Positions 8,562-17,454 of a stretch of DNA of 64,000 nucleotides are shown here, in pieces. Position numbers and translations under genes: made by a program. This DNA comes from Bradyrhizobium icense (GTDB lineage: Bacteria > Pseudomonadota > Alphaproteobacteria > Rhizobiales > Xanthobacteraceae), in contig NZ_CP016428.1 of assembly GCF_001693385.1 (NCBI RefSeq), positions 8,174,001 to 8,238,000 of the forward strand, in the 5' to 3' direction. The notes beneath the pieces were generated by a model, which saw only the letters and a list, made by a program, of their open reading frames with translations, ran no database searches and was not told where the DNA came from. Within the stretch, counting starts at the first letter, position 1; every line of letters starts with the position of its first letter.

Positions 8562-8942
8562 ATGACCCGAAAATTCCCTGCTGCGAGCAAGCTCGCGATG
8601 TTGCTTGCCGCGGCCGCCCTCGTCGCCATCGGCACGACCTCCGCCAGCGCGCAGTCCCGGCAGCAATATGACCGCGACGGCCGGCCCTATTACGGCCCGA
8701 ACGGTCCCAACCGGTCGTACCAACAGGGCCCGCGCACCCGCGTCTACGTCACCACGCGCTCCTGGCTCGATGCAGGCACGGAAGTGCTGCCGGGCGACCG
8801 CAAGTTCCAAGACTACGCCTTCCCGCCGGATCTGGGATATCCGTCATTCGCGCGCGAAAACCTCAACCGGCCGATCGACCGCCAGCCGCTCAACCCGCCG
8901 TCGGACATGGGCGGTTATCCGCAGCGCTTCCCGCTGTATTGA
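8562..8942 (+). CDS. small secreted hypothetical protein
   Basis: A 126-residue protein with a clean signal peptide (residues 1-30, ending S-A-S-A-Q). The mature part is hydrophilic, rich in Tyr, Arg, Pro and Gln, without Cys. It resembles short exported proteins conserved among Bradyrhizobium species. Function unknown. The 218 bases upstream hold no gene, and a repeat element follows 20 bases downstream. Confidence 0.75.
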   Translation: MTRKFPAASKLAMLLAAAALVAIGTTSASAQSRQQYDRDGRPYYGPNGPNRSYQQGPRTRVYVTTRSWLDAGTEVLPGDRKFQDYAFPPDLGYPSFARENLNRPIDRQPLNPPSDMGGYPQRFPLY

Positions 8943-8962
8943 TTTAGATCGAATAATCACGC

Positions 8963-9086
8963 CGTCGCCCCTGCAAAACGCAGGGGCCCTTACGCTGCGG
9001 CTTCTCGATTCAGGGACGCTGGTCGACGGCTTTCGCTTCACGACCAACGGCTGTGATTATGGGTCCCTGCGTTCCGCAGGGACGAC
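8963..9086. repeat. MITE-like inverted repeat, CCCTGCGNNCGCAGGG family, copy 1
   Basis: The left end CGTCGCCCCTGC...GCAGGGGCCC and the right end TATGGGTCCCTGCG..CGCAGGGACGAC are inverted copies, each forming its own hairpin, with about 65 bases between. It is the same element type as 17315-17436 and 29879-29998. It lies in the converging gap before leuB. Confidence 0.88.
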
Positions 9087-9104
9087 ACCGAATTTGTTGC
9101 CCGC

Positions 9105-10217
9105 TCACGCGTGCAACTTCTGCAATTCCTTCAAAATCGCTTCGCCCATCTGCGTGGTTGAAGCTGCCGTCGTGCCCTCGGACTTGATGTCCGCAGTCCG
9201 CAGACCGCTGGCGAGCACCGCCGCGATCGCCGCGTCGACCTTGTCGGCCAGCGTGCCCATGTCGAAGGAATAGCGCAGCGCCATCCCGAACGACGAGATC
9301 ATCGCGATTGGATTCGCGAGGCCCTTTCCGGCGATATCGGGCGCCGAGCCGTGCACCGGCTCGAATAGCGAGCGGCGCTTCCTGGTCTTGGCGTCGATCT
9401 CGCCGAGCGACGCCGAGGGGAGCATGCCGAGCGATCCCGTGAGCATCGCCGCGATATCGGACAGCATGTCGCCGAACAGATTGTCGGTGACGATGACGTC
9501 GAACTGCTTCGGCGCCTTCACCAACATCATGCCGCCGGAATCGGCGAGCTGATGCTCCAGCGTCACGTCCTTGTATTCGCGCGCATGCACTTGAGTCATG
9601 ACCTCATTCCAAAGCACGCCCGATTTCATGACGTTGCGCTTTTCCATCGACGTCACCTTGTTGCGGCGCTTGCGCGCCAGGTCGAAGGCGACGCGGCCGA
9701 TGCGCTCGATCTCATAGGTGTCGTATACCTGGGTATCGATGGCGCGCTTCTGGCCATTGCCGAGATCGGTGATGGTTTTCGGCTCGCCGAAATAGACGCC
9801 GCCGGTGAGTTCGCGCACGATCATGATGTCGAGGCCTTCGACCGCCTCGCGCTTCAGGCTGGAGGCATCGGCGAGCGCCGGGTAGCACACTGCGGGGCGC
9901 AGATTGGCGAACAGACCGAGATCCTTGCGCAGCCGCAACAGGCCAGCCTCGGGCCGCACCTCGTAGGGGACGCTGTCCCACTTCGGGCCGCCGACTGCGC
10001 CGAAGATAATGGCATCGGCCGCCTTGGCCTTGTCCATGTCGCCTTCCGAGATCGACACCTTGTGCGCGTCATAGGCGGAGCCGCCGACCAGCCCCTGCTC
10101 GGTCTCGAATTTCGCGATGCCCTGCGCATTGATCCAGTCGATCAGGCGCTGCACCTCCCCCATCACTTCGGGGCCGATACCGTCGCCGGGGAGAAGCAGC
10201 AGTTTATGGGTCGCCAT
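9105..10217 (-). CDS. leuB: 3-isopropylmalate dehydrogenase
   Basis: A 370-residue enzyme that oxidatively decarboxylates 3-isopropylmalate with NAD in leucine synthesis. It begins [14 protein letters not shown], carries the substrate arginines in [16 protein letters not shown] and [11 protein letters not shown], and has the metal-binding [20 protein letters not shown] with its Asp residues. Length is typical. It is transcribed opposite to leuD, so the two are separate units. Confidence 0.97.
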   Translation of the reverse strand: MATHKLLLLPGDGIGPEVMGEVQRLIDWINAQGIAKFETEQGLVGGSAYDAHKVSISEGDMDKAKAADAIIFGAVGGPKWDSVPYEVRPEAGLLRLRKDLGLFANLRPAVCYPALADASSLKREAVEGLDIMIVRELTGGVYFGEPKTITDLGNGQKRAIDTQVYDTYEIERIGRVAFDLARKRRNKVTSMEKRNVMKSGVLWNEVMTQVHAREYKDVTLEHQLADSGGMMLVKAPKQFDVIVTDNLFGDMLSDIAAMLTGSLGMLPSASLGEIDAKTRKRRSLFEPVHGSAPDIAGKGLANPIAMISSFGMALRYSFDMGTLADKVDAAIAAVLASGLRTADIKSEGTTAASTTQMGEAILKELQKLHA

Positions 10218-10243
10218 GGTCAGGTCCTTCTAGGGTCTCTCGT

Positions 10244-10357
10244 CGTCATTCCGGACGCCGAGCGCGAGCCGAGGCGATCCGGAATCCATGCCGGCCACGA
10301 GCCCACGCGGACGAATGGATTCCGGGCTCGCGGCTTCGCCGCGCCCCGGAATGACCG
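10244..10357. repeat. palindromic repeat, CGTCATTCCGG family, copy 1
   Basis: The left end CGTCATTCCGGACGCCGAGC and the right end GCGCCCCGGAATGACCG are inverted, with an internal inverted pair GGAATCCATGCCGG / ATGGATTCCGGG. It lies between the diverging leuB and MFS genes. A shorter copy is at 61088-61127. Confidence 0.85.
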
Positions 10358-10471
10358 GTCGGGCGGAGTGCTAGAGCGGCATTGCGCGATTGGCAAGACA
10401 CCATTGCGGCCGCAGAGCCTGTGCATCCCCCTGCCGGCCTGCCACAATGCCGTTCCGCCGGAGCAAATTCC

Positions 10472-11659
10472 TTGCACGCCCCCGACCGTCCCGCGAGTTA
10501 CGCGCATCCCGCACGGCTGATCCTCATTCTGTCGCTGGCGCCGACCGTCGGTCTCGGCATCGGCCGCTTCGCCTATGCGCTGGTGCTGCCTGACATGCGC
10601 GACACGCTGGCCTGGAGCTATTCCGCGGCCGGTTTCATGAACACCATCAATGCCGCCGGCTATCTCGCGGGCGCTCTGTTCGCCTCGCGGATGATCCGGC
10701 GTTTTGGGCTGGCGGCTTCGGTTCGGTGGGGAACGCTGGCCTGCGTGCTATCGCTGGCGCTCTGCGCCATCACCGGCAACTTCTACGTTCTGAGTTTTGC
10801 CCGCCTTCTGGCGGGCGTCGGCGCCGCGGCCGGATTCGTCGGCGGCGGCGCGCTGGCGGCGACGATTGCGCAGTCGCGCCCTGAGCGGGCGAATTTTCTG
10901 CTCAGCCTGTTCTATGCCGGCCCCGGGATCGGCATCCTGGCATCGGGACTGGCGGCGCCGTTCGTGCTGCAGGGCTTCGGGCCGGGCTCGTGGTGGATCG
11001 TCTGGTGGGCGATGACCGCGCTGGCGGTCGTCATGACGATCCCGGTCCTGCTCGCACCGTTTCACGCCCGTGCAGCCCTGACCGAAACGACGGCAGTCAA
11101 ATTCGCCGTCGCGCCGGTCGTGATCTATCTCACCGGCTACTTTCTGTTCGGTGCCGGCTACATCGCCTACATGACCTTCATGATCGCCTATATCCGCGAC
11201 GCCGGTGGCGGCGCCGCGGCGCAGAGCGCGTTCTGGAGCCTGATCGGTGTCAGCGCTTTCGCCACGCCCTGGGTATGGCGTCGCGTACTGGCGCTCGACC
11301 GCGGCGGCCTCGCCACCACTATCATTCTCGGCGTCAACGCCATCGGCGCGGCGATGCCGATCTTCGGGCACTCGGTGTGGCTGCTCGCCACATCGGCGCT
11401 GGTATTCGGCGTGGCGTTCTTTGCGGTGGTCGGCTCCACCACTGCCTTCGTCCGCTTCAACTACCCGCCGCAGGCCTGGCCCACCGCGATCGCGGCGATG
11501 ACGATTTCATTCGGCATCGGCCAGACGCTGGGCCCGATCGTGGTCGGCGCGATCACGGATGCGCTGGGCAGCCTGTCGTTTGCGCTGAATGTTTCCGCGG
11601 CGATGCTGGCGCTGGGTGCGGTGTTGTCGGCATTTCAGAGGAAGGTGCGAAGTTTTTGA
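10472..11659 (+). CDS. YbfB/YjiJ family MFS transporter
   Basis: About 395 residues if translation begins at the TTG at 10472, which has GGAG about nine bases upstream; the frame is open back to another TTG at 10382. There are twelve predicted membrane segments. The first contains L-A-P-T-V-G-L-G-I-G-R-F-A-Y, the hallmark of the YbfB/YjiJ branch of the major facilitator superfamily. The substrate is unknown; the family is annotated as sugar or aromatic-type permeases without firm evidence. No ATG start is available before the first membrane segment, so the start is uncertain. Confidence 0.85.
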   Translation: MHAPDRPASYAHPARLILILSLAPTVGLGIGRFAYALVLPDMRDTLAWSYSAAGFMNTINAAGYLAGALFASRMIRRFGLAASVRWGTLACVLSLALCAITGNFYVLSFARLLAGVGAAAGFVGGGALAATIAQSRPERANFLLSLFYAGPGIGILASGLAAPFVLQGFGPGSWWIVWWAMTALAVVMTIPVLLAPFHARAALTETTAVKFAVAPVVIYLTGYFLFGAGYIAYMTFMIAYIRDAGGGAAAQSAFWSLIGVSAFATPWVWRRVLALDRGGLATTIILGVNAIGAAMPIFGHSVWLLATSALVFGVAFFAVVGSTTAFVRFNYPPQAWPTAIAAMTISFGIGQTLGPIVVGAITDALGSLSFALNVSAAMLALGAVLSAFQRKVRSF

Positions 11660-11765
11660 GTGGACGCCTGATGGTAAGGTGTCTGCTCGGCAGCGGGAAC
11701 TGTGGTATGCTCCATCAAACGCGATGGGGCGATAGCTCTCCCGGGTCTCGAGGAGGACCAACGTC

Positions 11766-12935
11766 GTGAAGCGGGACTTCGACCTCATCATCTATGGAGC
11801 GACGGGTTACACCGGCCGTCTCATCGCCGAATATCTGGCGACGTCCTATCGCGGCGACAATGCCCCGTCCTGGGCGATCGCGGGGCGCTCGACCGACAAG
11901 CTCCAGAAGGTTCGTGCTGACATCGGCGCACCGGACGATTTGCCGTTGGTCAAGGCGGATGCCGACGAGCCGGCCAGCCTGCGTTCGATGTGCGAGCGCG
12001 CGGCCGTGATCATCTCGACTGTCGGGCCCTATCAGCTCCACGGTCCCGGGCTGGTGGCGGCCTGCGCGGCCACGGGGACGGCCTATGTTGATCTCTGCGG
12101 CGAACCGGTTTGGATGCGGCGCATGATCGACGCCCATCACGAAGAGGCGAAACGGACCGGCGCGCGCATCGTCTTCTCCTGCGGCTTCGATTCCATCCCG
12201 TTCGACCTCGGCGTGCTCACGCTGCAGGAGAAGGCGCGCGAGAAATTCGGACGTCCGGCGCGGCGGGTCAAAGCCCGCCTGCGCAAGGTGAAAGGCGGCA
12301 TGTCTGGCGGCACTGCGGCGAGCGCCCAGGCGACGTTGGCCGCCGCCGCGCGCGATCCGGCCCTGATCGGGCTGCTGACCGACCCCTTCGCGTTGACGCC
12401 GGGGTTCACCGGGCCGTCTCAGCCGTCGGGCCTCATCCCCGAATACGACCCGCACATGAACGCGTGGCTCGTGCCGTTCCCGATGGCGCCGGTCAACACC
12501 AAGAACGTGCACCGCACGAATTTCCTGTTGGGTCATCTCTATGGCAGGGATTTCGTCTACGACGAGATGATGGTCGCGCCGGGATTGGGGGAGATCGCCG
12601 GCGTGACGACGGAGACGTTCGCCACGGTGTTTTCGTTGTTCAGGACCGGCGGTCTCAAACCCGGCGCAGGCCCGACCCGGGAAGAGCGCGAGAAGGGCTT
12701 CTACGACATTCTCTTCCTGGGCGAGCAGCCGGATGGCGGACGGGTCGAGACGGTCGTCAGGGGCGACCGCGATCCGGGCTACGGCTCCACCAGCAAGATG
12801 ATCGCCGAGAGCGCTCTCTGCCTCGTGCGCGACGTGCAGGGCGAGGGCGGCATCTGGACGCCGGGCGCGCTGATGGGTCCGGCGTTGCGCAAGCGTCTGA
12901 CGGGGCACGCCGGTCTCACCTTCAGTGCGCGTTGA
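11766..12935 (+). CDS. saccharopine dehydrogenase-like reductase (trans-acting enoyl reductase type)
   Basis: A 389-residue protein. The N-terminal Rossmann fold has YGATGYTGRLIAEYL at about 10-24, as in saccharopine dehydrogenase-like oxidoreductases. The middle holds C-G-F-D-S-I-P-F-D-L-G and G-G-M-S-G-G-T-A-A-S, shared with mycobacterial trans-acting enoyl reductases. The substrate in this organism is unknown; lysine synthesis is unlikely. The start ATG or GTG choice is close: GTG at 11766 follows a GAGGAGG site. The next gene, on the same strand, is the Rieske protein, about 150 bases on. Confidence 0.82.
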   Translation: MKRDFDLIIYGATGYTGRLIAEYLATSYRGDNAPSWAIAGRSTDKLQKVRADIGAPDDLPLVKADADEPASLRSMCERAAVIISTVGPYQLHGPGLVAACAATGTAYVDLCGEPVWMRRMIDAHHEEAKRTGARIVFSCGFDSIPFDLGVLTLQEKAREKFGRPARRVKARLRKVKGGMSGGTAASAQATLAAAARDPALIGLLTDPFALTPGFTGPSQPSGLIPEYDPHMNAWLVPFPMAPVNTKNVHRTNFLLGHLYGRDFVYDEMMVAPGLGEIAGVTTETFATVFSLFRTGGLKPGAGPTREEREKGFYDILFLGEQPDGGRVETVVRGDRDPGYGSTSKMIAESALCLVRDVQGEGGIWTPGALMGPALRKRLTGHAGLTFSAR

Positions 12936-13083
12936 GATAACGCTCAGAACTGCAGCGGCGTGATCCAGTGCAGTTCCTTCCGCGCAGCCCCAAACCCGCC
13001 GTATGCTCTCGCCTTTGCGCGAGAGGATACCTATGTTGCGGAGTACCTGCAGCGCCCCCAAAGCGACAATGGGAGGTATGCTC

Positions 13084-14865
13084 ATGGACGCGCCGAGCAA
13101 GGAATTTGCGCTGGCGGGCCGCCTTGAGGAGCTGAAGCTCAAGGGGCGGCTCGTTGTGCGCGGTGACCATCGTCCGATCCTTGTCATCTACGACCGCGGA
13201 CGTGCCTTCGCCCTCGACAATCGGTGCCCGCATATGGGCTTCCCGCTCGAGCGCGGCAGCGTCGAGGACGGCATCCTGACCTGTCACTGGCATCACGCGC
13301 GCTTCGATCTCGAAAGCGGCTGCACCTTCGACCTGTGGGCGGACGACGTGCCGATCTGCCCGGTCGAGGTGCGCAATGGTGACGTCTGGGTGAAGACCAC
13401 GTTCACGCATGCCGATCTCGCCGCGCACTGGCATCAGCGGCTTGCGAACGGCCTTGCCCACAATCTTGGCCTCGTCATTGCCAAGGCCATACATGGTCAG
13501 CTCGCGGCCGGCGTACCGCAGACCGAAATCGTACGGGAGGTGGCGCTGTTCGGGGCGCAAAATCGCGACGGCTGGGGCGTCGGTCTTACGATCCTTACGG
13601 CACTCGCCAATATCCTGCCCTTGCTGCCGGAGAATGAAGCCTATCTCGCTCTATTCCACGGCGCACGCCGCGTGGCGGCGGACTGCGACGGCGAGGCGCC
13701 GCGGCGGGAACGCGCGCCGCTTGGAAGCCGGCCGGACCCGGCCACGCTCAAACGCTGGCTGCGGCGTTGGACAAACGTGCGCCATCGCGAGGCCGCGGAG
13801 CGCACCCTGCTCTCGGCGATTGCGGCCGGCTTCTCCCCGGCTGAACTCGCCGATGCGCTTTTCGCCGCCGAGACCGAGCGGGCGTTCGCCGACACCGGGC
13901 ACTCGCTCGACTTCATCAACAAGGCATTCGAGTGCCTCGACCTGATCGGCTGGCAACACGCGGCGGCTCTGCTGCCGACTGTCGTCGGTCAGATGGTAGC
14001 GGCCCGTGGCGCCGAGGAATCGACTGCCTGGCGCCAGCCCGTTGACCTCGTTGCATTGTGTGAAGGATCAACCAGCGAACTCGCGGACCTGTTCGCTGCC
14101 GGACGCGGTTCGCGTGACTGGTCGAGCCACGCCGCACTTGCTCAAGAGCTGCTCGGTGACGATCCGGCCAGAATCGTTGACGCGCTCAAGGGGGCGATCC
14201 GCGCCGGTGCCGCTCCTGCCGACCTTGGCCAATCCCTCGCCTACGCGGCAGCGCTCAGGGTGGCGCGCTTCGGCAATGCCAACGAGCACGCCGATTGGGA
14301 GACGGCGCATCACGTCTTCACCTACGCCAACGCAGTCCACCAGATGCTGATGCGCATCGGGACTGCCAACATCGACACGCACGTCACGGCCGTGCGCGGC
14401 GTATTGCACGGAGCGATGGCGCTCTACCTTGCTCGCTATCTCAATGTGCCGCCGGCGCGCATCCCGGGCGACGGCGGCGAGCAGCTCGATGATCTGCCCG
14501 CGGATCCAGAGACGATCGGCGCCGCCTTGCTCGACGCCTTCGACCGGCAGAGGCAGGTCGATCTCGCCGCAAGCCTGGTGGCACGGCATCTCACGCTCGG
14601 CCATTCGCCGCAGGCGCTGATCGTCACGCTCGCGCATGCGGCGCTGCGCGAAGATGCAGGCTTCCATGCGTATCAGATGCTGGAGGCGGGAGTCCGGCAG
14701 TTCGGCGCGTGGGGCGACACGGACGAGGGCCGGCACATCCTGATCGCAGTAGCCCGCTATCTGGCGGCCCATTCACCGACAGAACGCGCGTCGCTGCAGA
14801 CGGCCGACATCGCCCGCCGCTTGATGCGGGGTGGCGAGCTGCATCAAGAGGCTGGATCGTCCTGA
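13084..14865 (+). CDS. Rieske [2Fe-2S] protein with a large C-terminal helical domain
   Basis: A 593-residue protein. An N-terminal Rieske domain spans about 8-110, with cluster ligands Cys48/His50 (RCPHMGFPLERG) and Cys67/His70 (CHWHHARFDL). The remaining 480 residues are predicted mostly helical, rich in Ala, Leu and His, and carry no domain I recognise; it is not a ring-hydroxylating oxygenase alpha subunit, as no 2-His-1-Asp iron site stands out. There is no signal peptide or membrane segment. I chose the ATG at 13084 because GGGAGGT lies six bases upstream; frames open upstream have no such site. The role is probably electron transfer to a reaction in the C-terminal domain, which is inference. 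Confidence 0.82.
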   Translation: MDAPSKEFALAGRLEELKLKGRLVVRGDHRPILVIYDRGRAFALDNRCPHMGFPLERGSVEDGILTCHWHHARFDLESGCTFDLWADDVPICPVEVRNGDVWVKTTFTHADLAAHWHQRLANGLAHNLGLVIAKAIHGQLAAGVPQTEIVREVALFGAQNRDGWGVGLTILTALANILPLLPENEAYLALFHGARRVAADCDGEAPRRERAPLGSRPDPATLKRWLRRWTNVRHREAAERTLLSAIAAGFSPAELADALFAAETERAFADTGHSLDFINKAFECLDLIGWQHAAALLPTVVGQMVAARGAEESTAWRQPVDLVALCEGSTSELADLFAAGRGSRDWSSHAALAQELLGDDPARIVDALKGAIRAGAAPADLGQSLAYAAALRVARFGNANEHADWETAHHVFTYANAVHQMLMRIGTANIDTHVTAVRGVLHGAMALYLARYLNVPPARIPGDGGEQLDDLPADPETIGAALLDAFDRQRQVDLAASLVARHLTLGHSPQALIVTLAHAALREDAGFHAYQMLEAGVRQFGAWGDTDEGRHILIAVARYLAAHSPTERASLQTADIARRLMRGGELHQEAGSS

Positions 14866-14899
14866 CGTCACGCGCTGACGGCGAAACGACGAAGCGCGA

Positions 14900-15685
14900 C
14901 TAACTCCCGCTAAACGAATTATACCCCTGGTCTTCCCAGAAGCCGCCTTTGTAGTCGTTGGTGACTTCCATCGAGATCACGTATTTCGGGTTCTTGAAGC
15001 CGAGCTTGGTCGGCACCCTGATCTTCATCGGGAAACCATAGGCGCGCGGCAGTATCTCGTCGCCGAATTTGAACGTCATCTGGGTCTGCGCATGCATCGC
15101 GCTCGGCATGTCGAGCGGCGAATTGTAGCCGTCCTTGTCGGCGCACTGGAACCAGACATATTTCGCGCGCGTATCGGCGCCGATCAGTTTGAGGAAATCG
15201 CGCAACGGCGTGCCGGTCCAGCTTCCGATCGCGCTCCAGCCTTCGACGCAGATATGGCGCGTGACCTGCTTGACCTGCGGCAGTTGATAGAGCTCGTCCA
15301 GCGTCCAGGACTTCTTGTTCTCGACGAGACCACGCACCTCGAGCTTCCAGGTCTTGCCGTCGACTTCAGGTGCCTCGTCGAGATTATAATAGGCGTTGAA
15401 CGGGAACGGCTTGGTAATCGCGCTTTCCGGGAAGGTCGGCGCCATCGCATTGGGATTGAACATCAATGCCTGTACGCCGTCATTGAATTTCGAGACCTGC
15501 TTGAGCATTTCCTCGGCCGAGAAACTGTCCGTCACATCGCAACCGGTCAGAAGTGTCAGCGCGCCAAGGCTCGCGCCGCCCGAGATGAAGCGCCGGCGCG
15601 TGAGATCCGGCATGGACTTGACGGCGTCTCTGACGAGAAGCGCCTTGTCGACACCGGGGATCAGAAGCTTGCGCATGCGGCCCAT
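14900..15685 (-). CDS. molybdopterin-dependent oxidoreductase of the sulfite oxidase/MsrP family
   Basis: A 261-residue protein. The Tat signal TRRRFISGG is at 29-37 and is followed by the lipobox-like L-T-G-C ending at Cys49, with Asp50 next, suggesting a Tat-exported lipoprotein held in the inner membrane. The molybdenum-binding Cys146 is in RHICVEGWSA, and the SUOX fold continues to the C-terminus. The closest known type is the MsrP (YedY) catalytic subunit, which repairs methionine sulfoxide, but the partner here is a cytochrome b, not an MsrQ-like protein, so the substrate is open. The cytochrome b gene is 72 bases upstream in the same direction. Confidence 0.88.
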   Translation of the reverse strand: MGRMRKLLIPGVDKALLVRDAVKSMPDLTRRRFISGGASLGALTLLTGCDVTDSFSAEEMLKQVSKFNDGVQALMFNPNAMAPTFPESAITKPFPFNAYYNLDEAPEVDGKTWKLEVRGLVENKKSWTLDELYQLPQVKQVTRHICVEGWSAIGSWTGTPLRDFLKLIGADTRAKYVWFQCADKDGYNSPLDMPSAMHAQTQMTFKFGDEILPRAYGFPMKIRVPTKLGFKNPKYVISMEVTNDYKGGFWEDQGYNSFSGS

Positions 15686-15711
15686 GGTCGTACTCCGTGT
15701 CTATATCTTGC

Positions 15712-15757
15712 GCATGATCTTAGCGGAAAACCGGTACCCACTTTTCCGGATCATGCT
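15712..15757. repeat. palindromic repeat, GCATGATC/GATCATGC family, copy 1
   Basis: GCATGATC at one end and GATCATGC at the other, with internal CGGAAAACCGG and CCACTTTTCCGG arms. It sits in the 72-base gap between the cytochrome b and molybdoenzyme genes, inside what should be one operon. Related copies are at 53132-53170 and 62046-62110. Confidence 0.85.
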
Positions 15758-16387
15758 CTAGCGGCCGATGATCATGGCGCGCAGGCTCTTCGGCACCAGG
15801 AGGGCGAGCGCGACATGCACCACCATGAAGGCGACAATCGCCGCCATGCAGAAGAAATGGACGTAACGGGCGCCCTCGTAGCCGCCGAACAACGCCGCCA
15901 GGTATTGCAGTTGCACCGGCTTCCAGAGCGCCAGACCTGACAGCACGATGAGGATGCCGACGACGATGATGCCGGCGTAGAGCAGCTTCTGCACATAATT
16001 GTATTTGCTGAGGTCGTCGTGCGACAGCTTGCCGGTCAGCGCAGCTTTCGTATCTGAAATCACGCCCTCCGGCGTGATTGGCAGCAGCTTCTTGCGGAAG
16101 CGGCCGGTAACAAAGCCCATCACCAGGTAGATCAGCCCGTTGACCATCAACAGCCACATCGCGGCGAAATGCCAGAGCAGCCCTCCGGCGAGCCAGCCGC
16201 CCAGCGTGATCGAACGGGGGAACGTAAAGCCGAATAGCGGCGAGGCGTTATAGATCTGCCATCCCGACATGATCATCAGGACCATCGCAAACGCGTTGGT
16301 CCAGTGCAGCGCCCGCACCCAGGCCGGCTGAATGGTTTTTGCCTTGGTTGACGCGGCGTGTTGGTCGCTGACTGTTACAGCCGACAT
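15758..16387 (-). CDS. cytochrome b561-like membrane subunit
   Basis: A 209-residue protein with four predicted membrane helices (about 27-45, 68-92, 133-155 and 172-197). His residues in or near helices 1, 2 and 4 (RALHWTNAF, LLWHFAAMW, YVHFFCM, VVHVALAL) are candidates for binding two b haems. This is the Ni/Fe-hydrogenase or thiosulfate-reductase type cytochrome b fold. It probably passes quinol electrons to the molybdoenzyme encoded next. It is the first gene of the pair; the upstream 180 bases hold a terminator for the FAS1 gene. Confidence 0.85.
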   Translation of the reverse strand: MSAVTVSDQHAASTKAKTIQPAWVRALHWTNAFAMVLMIMSGWQIYNASPLFGFTFPRSITLGGWLAGGLLWHFAAMWLLMVNGLIYLVMGFVTGRFRKKLLPITPEGVISDTKAALTGKLSHDDLSKYNYVQKLLYAGIIVVGILIVLSGLALWKPVQLQYLAALFGGYEGARYVHFFCMAAIVAFMVVHVALALLVPKSLRAMIIGR

Positions 16388-16492
16388 GGCTCATCCCCGC
16401 TTGCAATTCGTTATCGAATATACGCCCGGAACCGGGTTTCGTTACTGCCATGATTCTATCAGAACGATGCATGGCGCGTATCGACTTTCACG

Positions 16493-16517
16493 AAAAAGCG
16501 AGCCGGGTTGCCCCGGC
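16493..16517 (-). terminator. rho-independent terminator after the FAS1 gene
   Basis: Read on the minus strand: GCCGGG, loop GCAA, CCCGGC, then TCGCTTTTT. It is 50 bases past the FAS1 stop. A second weaker hairpin (CGCCCCTG/CAGGGGCG) is at 16531-16558. Confidence 0.75.
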
Positions 16518-16568
16518 CCGCCAATCCACACGCCCCTGTTTGGGACCCGTCAGGGGCGCGCGGGGAGT

Positions 16569-17123
16569 TCAGGACGCCGGCATCAGCACGGTGTCGACCA
16601 CATGGATCACGCCGTTCGACTGATTGACGTTCGAGATCGTGACCATGGAGGTTCCACCCTTCGCGTCGACGATCCAGACCTTGCCCTCCTGAAGCTTGAC
16701 CGAGAGCTGTTCGCCTTCGGCGGTCTTGAGCTTCATGCCATCCTTCAGGTCGGACGCGGCGAGCTTGCCCGGCACGACGTGGTAGGTAAGGATCTTGGTC
16801 AGCGTCCCCTTGTTCTCCGGCTTCACCAGCGTCTCGACCGTGCCGGCCGGCAGCTTGCCGAAGGCGGTGTTGGTCGGCGCGAACACCGTGAACGGGCCCT
16901 TGCCTTCGAGGGTCGCGACCAAGCCGGCGGCCTTCACCGCGGCAACCAGCGTGGTGTGGTCCTTCGAATTGACGGCGTTCTGGATGATGTTCTTGGACGG
17001 GAACATCGCCGCACCGCCGACCATCACGGTCTTTTCTTCCGCGCTGGCGGGCGCGGTGATGGTGGCGGTGAAAGCCAGCGCGCTGAACACGGCGGCGGAC
17101 AGAAGTGCAATACGTTTCGACAT
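16569..17123 (-). CDS. secreted fasciclin (FAS1) domain protein
   Basis: A 184-residue protein. The signal peptide is residues 1-28 (ending P-A-S-A-E). One FAS1 domain covers about 45-183, with the H1 box FTVFAPTNTAF and H2 box LTYHVVPGK. Bacterial FAS1 proteins are periplasmic or surface adhesins, sometimes involved in symbiosis; no direct evidence here. The ATG at 17123 has GGGAGAAG upstream. It has its own terminator and is separate from the cytochrome b/molybdoenzyme pair. Confidence 0.92.
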   Translation of the reverse strand: MSKRIALLSAAVFSALAFTATITAPASAEEKTVMVGGAAMFPSKNIIQNAVNSKDHTTLVAAVKAAGLVATLEGKGPFTVFAPTNTAFGKLPAGTVETLVKPENKGTLTKILTYHVVPGKLAASDLKDGMKLKTAEGEQLSVKLQEGKVWIVDAKGGTSMVTISNVNQSNGVIHVVDTVLMPAS

Positions 17124-17314
17124 GAATCTTCTCCCGAGATTGCGATAGCCGGCGGATGCCGGTGCTGAAAACAACGACGCTGGTCGATGGACCGGTTGAT
17201 TTCGTCGTCGTTGGCCCGAGCTACGGGAGGTTTTTCGGCTGGTTTCGGCGAATAATTTATCGTGATGTTTGAAACTTTTGAGGGCGCAGTCCGTGCGGCA
17301 ACGGCGCGCGCTCC

Positions 17315-17436
17315 CGTCGCCCCTGCGAACGCAGGGGCCCATAACCACAGGCGTGAGTTGTTTGGAACGCTGGGGCCGCCGCTGGTGCGCAATACAAACA
17401 TCAGTGGATATGGGTCCCTGCGTTCGCAGGGACGAC
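17315..17436. repeat. MITE-like inverted repeat, CCCTGCGNNCGCAGGG family, copy 2
   Basis: The left end CGTCGCCCCTGCGAACGCAG and the right end GTCCCTGCGTTCGCAGGGAC are inverted; the flanking ATAACCACAG and ATATGGG match the other copies. It lies between the FAS1 gene and the SDR gene. Confidence 0.9.
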
Positions 17437-17454
17437 AGTTGGAGAGAGCTCGCT

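Noticed and set aside
11715..13187. A 490-codon minus-strand frame across the reductase and Rieske genes.
   Set aside because: It crosses two plus-strand genes with clear motifs. Its own composition is rich in Arg, Ala and His with no family likeness.
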